This document shows, piece by piece, positions 56,100 to 64,000 of a DNA stretch of 64,000 bases. The DNA is taken from contig NC_133663.1 of NCBI RefSeq assembly GCF_037893015.1, positions 216,758,080 through 216,822,079 of the forward strand. The letters are read 5' to 3'. The notes under the pieces were generated by a model, which was not told the DNA's origin, did not search any database, and saw only the letters and a list, made by a program, of their open reading frames with translations. Within the stretch, counting starts at the first letter, position 1. Each line of letters opens with the position of its first letter. The stretch is from Macrotis lagotis (taxonomy: Eukaryota > Chordata > Mammalia > Peramelemorphia > Peramelidae). Made by a program: the position numbers and the translations under genes.

Positions 56100-57200
56100 A
56101 AAATTAATAATCTGAGATCTCACCAATAAATAGACAAGATTCAAAAAGGTTTTCAATAATGGGCATTGTGGAAAATCTTCATTGAAGCTCTGTCTCTTTG
56201 GGGCAAAAGGGGAAGTGAAGCCCAGGAGGTGGGAGAGGTGAAAAACCATCAGAGGGCTTTTAGCCACAGTGCAGTCCAGATCCTGACAGCTTCAGAACAG
56301 CAGAGGTCCTGGCAGCCAGACAGTATGCCCGCAAGGAGGTTCCCCACCCCAAGCAAAACTGAATTATGGGAACACCATGGAAAAATACAGGACCGAGTAG
56401 AGAACAAACCACTGCTAAATCAGAACCTGGGAATAAAGGAAGGACAAAAATCTCTGTATAGGCAAGGCCTGAACTGCATAGGCAATATCCAATATCTTGG
56501 CCAAGGACAAGCCAGCAGTCAGACCCCAGCCCTAGCATAAAAAGCTTAGATCTATACTCCCTATTTCCCATGAGCAGAGCTAAAACAACAAAGATGAACA
56601 AAAAAAAGCTAAAAGAGGGCTTACTAGAAAACTACATTACAGACAAAGATGATAACAATGTTATGCTGGGAGAAGAAACCATTGAAAAATCACTCACAGG
56701 GAAGTCTCAAAAGAGTATGAACTGGACTTAAATGCAAAAGCTCATTGAATAATTTTAAAAAAGAATCTGAAAAACCAAAGGAGAGGAGGAAAAAAATGGA
56801 AAAAAGAAATGAGTCATAAAGGAAAATTAAGAAAAATTAACCAAAGAAATCAACTCTTTTCAACATATAAATAATTTACTGGAAAACAAATGCAACTCAG
56901 CAAAGAGCAAAATTAACCAATTAGAAAAGGAAACACAAAAGCTAAATTAAGAAAATAAAATCCTAAAAAATTAAAATTGGACAATATAAACCAATAAATT
57001 CATGAAACTACGAGATTTCATCAAACAAAGTAAACAAAAGGAAAAAATTGAATAAAATGTAAATTATCTTTCAGGAAAAACAAATAACCTGGAAAATAGA
57101 TCCAAGAGAAATAATTTACAAATTATTGATCTACCTGAAAGACTGGATCAAAATAAGGTAACTACAGTGTTACATCTACTTTTCCTCAAAAAAAAGTTCA
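56100..57200 (+). mobile_element. ORF1-bearing L1-derived element, second family, copy 2
   Basis: The 5' UTR (56100-56590) is the reverse-oriented counterpart of 54.94-55.45 kb. ORF1 starts at ATG 56593 (MNKKKLKEG), with Lys/Glu-rich coiled-coil segments to about 57180, then it is truncated. The apparent 124- and 113-codon frames in this UTR on opposite strands are chance frames of a GC-richer UTR. Confidence 0.75.
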
Positions 57201-58790
57201 TTCAAAAAAAATGAGGGAGAAAAATTATAAAATTAGTCTCAGAGAACCTTTTTGTATTGAGCCATTATGGAATTTCATGGTCATTACATCCTTTTGTAGT
57301 TGTTTTCTAACAACATTTTAGTAACCGATCTAAAAGATTGCTAATAAGGATTAGCTATTCAAAATGTATAGGTTTGGCCTCTTACCTTTCTTAATGATTT
57401 GGACATTTGCCCATCTTTAAAGCTTTAATGACTCTGCTCTGTTTCAAACAATTCTTCATAGATAAATAGCAGTTATTTACACCAATTGTTTCTTATTATT
57501 TTTTTCAATTTCTGTCAGTGTAATTCATTTCATTCTTGTAGCTTGTACCCAACCGAGAAAGTTAGGTGGTTTCTTATATCTAATGATTTATTTGGATATC
57601 AACTCTTTGTCATTGCTTCATTTTATTAATCTTTATAATGTCATTTATGTTCTTCAAGCTTCCCCCTTTAACACATGACAAGATACCAGTCTAATTTTTT
57701 AGCTTCTTTTCCCTATTTTTTTCTTCCATTCAAATTCATATTTTATTTTAATGGCATTCTTGATAACCTGGAAGCCTGTTCTTTATACTTCCCAACATTC
57801 TCATTGGGGAAGGGAAAGAAATAGTCTTTATTTTGTGTGTAGATAGTAGTTTATTAATTATGCCAGAAAAGGAAATATTACCTTTGATTTTGTAGGTTAC
57901 TAAAAATTTCTTCCTGTGTGTTCTGAAATATTCTCATGTCTTTTGTTGTTCTTAATAGTTGATGTTAATGACCAGTTCTCTCCAGTACCTCACAAATCTT
58001 CCTACATCAAGAATTTCACTGTTTAGTTCAGTTTACATTTTTTGGGTGGGGGGAGTACCTGCCATTATTGTCATTCACCTTACAAAATACCCTTATTCCT
58101 AATATTCCTAGTAGAAGTAACACCATTCTTAATCCTTCTGGCTAATGATGTCTGACTCATGCTTTTCATTCACTTATATCCCACCTCTAATCAGTTTCCA
58201 AGTCTTTCCCATTTTACCTTCACATTCAAAATTTATTAGTTAGGACTTACCACAAATAATCCCTCTGTTTTATATTAACCCAAGGGAAGTAATAAAAACT
58301 TGATATATCTAAAATATCTTTCTCTTGAAAAAAGAAGGAAATAAGTAACACACACATTGTGATATTCAGGAAATTCAAAATTTATCCATAACATTATTTA
58401 CCATATACTTCATTGTTGCTAGTAGAAATCATGATATACTCATACTACCTAAATTTGACTTGGCAAGCAATTTTCCATTCAAAATCTCTTGAAATTCAAT
58501 TTTGTTGTATTCCATTTTCAAGTCAAGTTTGATATAGCTTTAGTTACCTACATTCTTCCTGATAGACACTATAATATACTCAAAAATACTGGACTTAGAA
58601 TTAGGAGTCAGTCATGTATTTGACACTTGTTATTTGATGGTAGAAAAATAAAAAAAAGACTTCTATTAATTTCGAATTCCTAATTTTTATGTTCACCCTT
58701 AAGGGCAATATCAAATTTGACTTTGTGATCCCAGGGTCAAGTATAAAGCTTGCACATGGTGTGTGCTTATTACCTCTAGTGAGTCAAGCC
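57201..58790. other. Unassigned AT-rich DNA
   Basis: No gene, LINE ORF or SINE body is readable. Around 58570-58640 a SINE-head-like word order is visible but too short to call. Confidence 0.45.
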
Positions 58791-59812
58791 CTTTTCATGG
58801 CTGCTTTCTACCTTTGATATTCCCCTGAACCACCAAAATTTCATCTGAGGCTCCAAGATGTTGAATCATGCATGTATACCATACGAATTTAACCATTTCG
58901 ACAAATGGGATAAACCAGTTTGAGAATAATTGAGGTGGTCTCAAATTCTTCAGTGAGCATTGGGGTTTCTATCCCAAGCCTGTGAAGACTTCCCAAATGG
59001 CCTGGGTGGATTTGAACAATTTGTTCCAACATCTATGAAGGCAGTTGAAGCAGCTGCTGTGGAATGGTTAAAGCTTAGTTAAATATCTTTTGATAATGAG
59101 GCATCATGAGTTTTCTTGACTCAACTTTGTCTTGTCAAAGGACTGTGCTTATTTCGGTAGAGAAAGTGAGGCCCATGACTTCCTGCAACTCTGTCTCACT
59201 TAAATCCAATTTACATTCGAATCAAAGACATCATCCATTATCACTTTACCATTTTTTTCTCAAGTGTTATGACAACAAGCAAATGATTAAGCAGCAGGTG
59301 TGGATATACTATAAGTGGTAATCACAATCCTCCATATAGGCACTGACGCCAAAGGATTGTCTCTTCAGGGAAGTAGCACTGGGATTAGGTTGCCCCTAGA
59401 TGTATGAGCAGCCTTTTAAAGGATCACATTCATCTCTTCCTAGTGTGGGGCTAGAAAAGGTGCCCTAAAAATTGTTTGTCAACCCTGGCCTGATTACCAT
59501 GGCAGGTGGGCATTCCATCTTGCAATTGAAACACAAAAAATTTATAAAAGCTTCTTCAGAGATGATTTCACTCACATTGTTACCTGCCCATACTCATAGA
59601 CATCACAAGATCCAATAGACCTGAAAGATAAACAGTTTTTTCTGCAAAAGAGCTCAGCAGGTATCACATCTAAATAGCAATTGTGAGTGAAACAAGGCTA
59701 GCAAATGATGGGCAGCTTACTGAAGGTGGATCTGGATACATGCTTCTCTGGAGTGGTCACAGTGAAGCGGAACACCAAGAAACTGGGGTAGACACTGAAA
59801 TCCAAACTAGTC
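58791..59812 (+). mobile_element. RTE-clade LINE, 5' part with endonuclease
   Basis: From about 59600 a plus frame with small breaks shows ELSRYHI then SETRLANDGQLTEGGSGY and WSGHSEAEH, the conserved RTE-type AP endonuclease start. The glutamate of SETRL is the metal-binding residue. Upstream sequence to about 59330 fits the lead-in to this domain; 58791-59330 is assigned only by continuity, and a MAR1-like tail may lie at 59090-59290. It ends at a SINE at 59813. Multiple stops are present. Confidence 0.75.
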
Positions 59813-59955
59813 TAGTGGGGCAGTGGATAGAGCACTGATCCTGGAGTACAGAAGACCTGAGTTAAAATCTAGCCTGAGACACTTGAAATTTGCTAGCTGT
59901 GCAATCTGGGTTAAATCACTTAACCCATTGTCTTAAAAAACAAGCAAACAAATAA
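59813..59955 (+). mobile_element. SINE, slightly 5'-truncated
   Basis: GTGGGGCAGTGGATAGAGCAC, TGGAGTACAGAAGACC, TTAAATCACTTAACCC and an A-rich end: the tRNA-SINE layout with a somewhat different tail. Confidence 0.82.
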
Positions 59956-60880
59956 AATAAACCCAATCTAGTCTTCTGGTTTATATGCCTGGTTCTTGTC
60001 CTTCATTATCAAAGAAAACCAAAATGATATCACTATGCTTGACTCAAATTATATTTGGTCCCACTGTGGCTGATCAGGCCAATACAAGTTTGTAATGCTC
60101 TACCACAGTTGGGCACAAATAGTCCATGTGGACAACTGGAATGGGTACTATAGAATTGGTACAGAATTGAAGCAGTTCAAAGGAAATGTGACATATACAA
60201 GTCACATATATAAGTGACTTATATGTCATGTTTCTTTTGAACTACTTCAATTCTTCCTTCCTCATAGAGTGCAACACCCTTACTGACGAGGGCATGTCAT
60301 TCTGGATGGTCCTGTGCCATCTCCTTTACTGTATAATGAATTCTAAAGTTTTTCATAGAGACTTTCAGAGTCTCTTGGTATCACTTATTCTAATGCCTCC
60401 TCAGGAGTGCTTACCTTGTTTGAATTCTCCATAAAATAGTTTTTTATGACAAACATATATCTGACATTTTAAAAACAAGACCAGTCTATCATAGTTGCAC
60501 TCTTTGTAATAATGTTGGTATGCTAGGTTGCTTAATTTGAGAAAAAACACAATGTCTGGTAACTTCTTCTGCTAGGTGATCTTCAGAAACTTACTAAGAC
60601 AATTTAAATGGAAGTGAGTCAGTTTCTTGTCAAGTCACTGGTAGACTGTCCAGCTTTCACATGCATATAGCAATGAGTTCAACACAAAAGCTCTATAAAT
60701 ATTTACTTTGGGAGTCAGTCTAATATGTCTTCTCTCCCACACTTTCTGTTGGAGTCTCCCAAATTCTGAATGAGCTCTTGCAATTTGTGTGTCAACCACA
60801 TGGTCAATCCTTATCTCCTTGATAATGATATAGACTAGGGAAGTGAACTTTTCCACACTTCCATTTGCTGTAATCAAGCA
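59956..60880 (-). mobile_element. RTE-clade LINE, RT C-terminus and 3' end
   Basis: An 80-codon open reverse segment (60635-60877) reads VDTQIARAHSEFGRLQQKVW and LLYACESWTVY, the C-terminal RT/thumb blocks typical of RTE/BovB elements. Decayed C-terminal coding sequence follows to about 60250 (GEFKQGK, SVRVLHSMR) and then a 3' UTR (TGGCTGATCAGGCCAAT in plus orientation at about 60066). A 90-bp hairpin lies inside it. Confidence 0.85.
60164..60253. repeat. Inverted repeat (hairpin) inside RTE 3' region
   Basis: Arms 60164-60205 and 60214-60253 are complementary at roughly 36 of 42 positions around the 8-nt centre atatataa. The innermost aagtcac/gtgactt is perfect. Confidence 0.9.
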
Positions 60881-61140
60881 TTAATTTAATTAATAAATTA
60901 GATTGAAAAATTCATCATCTTTTATTAAGGAGATAGACTTTCAAAACTTTCTAATTTACAAGAACTGAAGAGAAAATTTGATATTCAAATACAAGACTCT
61001 AGAGGTACATAAAAAGGCAAATGAAAGGTGGAAAAGCAAATGCTCATTAAGAACATTAAACTATATACATACCATCAAGGAAAGATAATACTAGCAGCTT
61101 GAGAATTGCAGATGTCTTAGGAGACTTAAATGGTTGAATA
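60881..61140. other. Unassigned AT-rich DNA between RTE fragments
   Basis: No readable coding sequence or repeat. Confidence 0.45.
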
Positions 61141-61445
61141 TAGGTGAATAGATTGTAGTTAAAGGATATGGATTTGGTTGGTCCTTGCCCTTAATTACTG
61201 AAGATCAAAATCAAATTACAGTGTGTTCAAAGTGGACTGATCAGGCCAATAAAAGTTTGGAATTTTCTTCCACTAGGTAGACCACAAAGAGTCCATGTGA
61301 ATGCTTGGGATGTATATTTCAAATGTATCAATATCATATTTCCTTTGAGGTACTTTAATTCTGCCTTGCTCATAGAGTGCAACACCCCCACTGATGAGGT
61401 CATGGAAAGCTGAGTAATGCCAGCATCCTCCATGCCCTGCACTCA
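61141..61445 (-). mobile_element. RTE-clade LINE 3' end, second copy
   Basis: In reverse, SSVGVLHSMSKAELKYLKGN followed by the same 3' UTR words as the copy at 59956 (GACTGATCAGGCCAATAA in plus orientation), ending near TTAATTACTGAAG. Confidence 0.82.
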
Positions 61446-61470
61446 AATCTAAAGTTAATAAGAGATAACT

Positions 61471-62890
61471 TCAAGGGGTGTCAATATGGCAACATAAAAC
61501 TTACAGGCTCCCAGAGCTCTTCCCTAGCAAATATAAATGAAGTCTCTACTCTGACATTCAAACAAGAGATCCCACCAAGAGAAAGAGAAGATTAAAAGAA
61601 GTTTTCAACTGAAAATTTTATGGAGGATCTTCAGTGAAGTTCTGTTTCTAAGAGGGAAAAGGGAAAGTAAAACCCAGGAGGCAAGAGAGCAGGAACACCA
61701 TTCAAAGGATTTTAGCCACAATGCAATCAAGGTCCACACAGCTTTACAGAAGCAGAGATCTCCATAGCTATATAGAAAGCCAGAAGGGAGGATCCCAACA
61801 CCAAATAAAGTCTGAATCCTGAGAACACTGGAAAAAAAGACAGGACTGAATCAGGAACAAAAAATTGCTATGTCAAAATCTGGATATTAAAGGAGGAAAA
61901 AACTGTAGAAAGGCAAGGCCTAGACTGGAAAGGCAACATCTTGATCAATGACTGGGATATGATACTCCAGTCGCAGCAAAACAAAAAAAAATTTAATCTC
62001 TACTCCCTATACCCCAGGAGCAGAGCTCAAACAACAAAGATAAGCCAAAAAAGGTACAAGAGCCTTTACTATGGAAAACTACATTACAGACAAAAAAATC
62101 ACTCACAGGTGAAATATCAAAGCAGTCTATAAAATGGAATCAAATACAATTGCTCATTGAAGAGCTTAAAAAGAATTTAAAAACCAAACACAGGAGGAAG
62201 AAGAAAAATGGAAAAAAAGAAATGAGAGTCATTCAGGAAGATTATGAAAAATTGACCAAAGAAATCAACTCCATTTAAAGTAAAAATAACCAATTGGAAA
62301 AAGAAACAAAAGTTAATTGAAGGATATTACAATGGAAATCTGCACAAATCTATTAGAACAAGGTAACAATATAACCATAGAAAGAATCCACAGAACCCCT
62401 GTGGCAGAAAGAGGCACCAGGATAAAAATTCCAAGGTTATAGCCAAATTCCACAATTCTCAGGAGAGAATATTACATGCAGCAAATATTAAAACAAATCA
62501 ATTACAAAGGAAGCACAATCAGACTCACACAGGACCTATCAGCCTCAACATTAAAGAATAGGAAGAACTGGAAGAACATGCATATATCAGAGAGCAAAGG
62601 ACCTGGAATTATAACCCAGAATGTACTACACCTCAAAATTCAGCATATATATTGTCAGGGAAAAGATGGATGTTCAATGAAATCGAGGACTTCCAGAATT
62701 TCCTGATACAAAGATCACAACTAAACAGAGAATTAAATTGCCAAATACACTAATCAAGAATTTCATAAAAAAGGTAAATGAAATAAGGAAGGAAAAAACA
62801 AACAAAACAATCAAATTGTATTCAATACTAAAAGGGAAGATGTAACTCTTCCAATTCTTTAGAAATTTACTTCTCTTAGGATAATTAAAG
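61471..62890 (+). mobile_element. ORF1-bearing L1-derived element, second family, copy 3
   Basis: GTGTCAATATGGCAAC at 61480 corresponds to the AGCCAAGATGGC start. The 5' UTR then matches 56160-56590. The ORF1 start has decayed (ATA at about 62040). Coiled-coil remains run 62090-62330 and a C-terminal segment at 62476-62706 contains IRLTQDLSASTLKNRK. It ends near the EIF2B4 retrocopy. No ORF2 is present. Confidence 0.78.
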
Positions 62891-62899
62891 GGTTGAATA

Positions 62900-64000
62900 T
62901 GATGGAAGAGAATCGAGCTGAGTTTAGAGCCAAGCAGGAAACTGAGCGGGCCCTAAAACAGGGATGAAAGGGGGAGTCAGTGGGATCATCTGCTCAGTCC
63001 TGTCATAACACAGCTGGAGAAACCAGTGCATGTTCAAGTGGATGAGATCACAACTTTAAGAAGTTTTCTTAAGAAACCAGAGCAGCAACAGGTGCCTTCT
63101 CTACAGGATTATGGCTCTAAAGTCAGTCTCTTCTCTCAGCTGCACCCGTACAGTTGATGTATTCCACTAACCCAGTATATGTGCATCCCATCCTCTGTGA
63201 TCCACCTAGTTGTGGTGTGACTTGGCTTACAGTACTCCCAGGGCCTAATCAGTGGCTCCAGTGCCAGATGCATTGCCCTTCTTCCTGCCTTCCAGCAGGT
63301 AATTCAAGACTACACCATACCTCCCAGTGAAGAACTCTCTAGATATCTGGTTAATAAGCTCAAACCTTATATCAGCTTCTTGACTCAGTGTTGACTACTC
63401 TCAGCCAGCATATACAATGACATCAAGTTCCTTACAAAAGAGATTACAGCTGTGATTAACACCCAACCAGAAGAGGAGGCAAAGTCATAACTCTGAGCAG
63501 CCATGGACCTGTATATGCAAGAGAAGATTGTATTGGCAGTTCAGGCAATCTCCCACTCAGCCTCTGAGAAGATCAGTGATGGAGATGTGATCCTGGTTTA
63601 TGATTGTTCATCCCTAGTATACTTTATTCTTCAGGAAGCTTGGGCTAGTGGTCGATGGTTTGGAGTGGTAGTGAAGGACAGCTGACCTTGGCTCGAGGGA
63701 TGGAGTACTCTGCATTGTCTGGTCTGTGCTGGGGTCCCTAACTCCTATCTGATGATTCCTGCAGCTTCTTATGTGCTCCCCAAGGTATCTAAGGTGCTAT
63801 TAGGGGCTTATGCACTGCTTGCCAATAGTGCTGTGTTGTCTCAGATGGGGACAGGACAGCTAGCGTTGGTGGCTCATGCCTATAATGTACCTGTTTTGGT
63901 CTGTTATGAGACCTACAAGTTCTGCAAGCATGTGAAAACTGATGCTTTTGTCTCAAATGAGCTAGATGATCCTGATGACCTGCTGTGTGATGGAGAAGAC
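62900..64000 (+). pseudogene. EIF2B4: Processed pseudogene (retrocopy) of EIF2B4, eIF2B delta subunit, partial
   Basis: The parent encodes the delta regulatory subunit of eIF2B, the cytosolic guanine-nucleotide exchange factor for eIF2 in translation initiation. The plus strand reads through parent-like segments in order: [15 protein letters not shown] (62915), [19 protein letters not shown] (63090), [18 protein letters not shown] (63265), [13 protein letters not shown] (63515), [13 protein letters not shown] (63580), [15 protein letters not shown] (63765) and [14 protein letters not shown] (63940). No introns separate blocks that in the gene lie in different exons. In-frame stops lie at 63392, 63488, 63494 and 63683, with frameshifts before 63240. 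It starts inside the coding region (5' truncated) and runs off the window. Identification is from memory of the protein family. Confidence 0.93.

Noticed and set aside
56166-56601. Overlapping 124- and 113-codon frames on opposite strands
   Set aside because: They lie in the 5' UTR of an ORF1-bearing element, and homologous frames at 54.9 kb do not conserve reading frame.
1-64000. Search for bacterial-type systems, CRISPR arrays, operons or phage genes
   Set aside because: Composition, SINE/LINE content and a eukaryotic retrocopy show vertebrate DNA. Regular short repeats here are microsatellites.
62900-64000. Functional EIF2B4 gene
   Set aside because: In-frame stops, frameshifts and absence of introns indicate a processed pseudogene.

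Overview
This window is AT-rich vertebrate genomic DNA made almost entirely of transposable elements, and I see no intact host gene. The organism is very probably a marsupial, most likely an Australian (dasyurid-like) one. The evidence is a repeated ~150-bp tRNA-derived SINE whose body reads like the marsupial WSINE/MAR-type SINEs, L1 elements ending in an AAATAAATAAAATC-type tail, longer CORE-SINEs of MAR1 type, RTE-clade LINE fragments and ORF1-only L1 derivatives. The species call rests on recalled repeat families and was not searched.

Layout: 1-3741 is a plus-strand L1 with two SINEs in it. A minus-strand L1 (3742-5065) sits inside its tail with a perfect 15-bp target-site duplication (TSD). 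From 5.1 to 25.8 kb lie scattered SINEs, one L1 3' fragment (14.8-15.9 kb), ancient MIR/L2-like relics and microsatellites in otherwise unrecognised AT-rich sequence. From 25.8 to 37.4 kb is a layered locus. An old minus-strand ORF1-only element is split by a near full-length plus-strand L1 (26214-34847, perfect 16-bp TSD), and that L1 is itself split by a younger minus-strand ORF1-only element (29282-31514, 13-bp TSD).

37441-37807 looks like a solitary or displaced retroviral LTR. It is followed by two minus-strand L1 pieces (37.8-43.0 kb). From 43.0 to 52.2 kb are scattered, decayed parts of one or more class II (betaretrovirus-like) endogenous retroviruses on the minus strand: env start, integrase, RNase H, gag capsid and matrix. 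They are interrupted by an L1, another ORF1-only element and a SINE. From 53.3 to 62.9 kb are three copies of a second ORF1-bearing L1-derived family in both orientations, plus RTE fragments. The last 1.1 kb is a 5'-truncated, intronless, stop-riddled retrocopy of EIF2B4 (eIF2B delta subunit), which runs off the end of the window.

Nothing here works as a cellular pathway. The biology is a stratigraphy of retrotransposition: L1 machinery presumably mobilised the SINEs, the ORF1-only elements and the EIF2B4 mRNA. The most interesting material is the ORF1-only LINE family carrying SINE-derived modules in antisense in its 3' region, the recurrent use of single target sites, a 48-bp templated inverted insertion, and the retrocopy.
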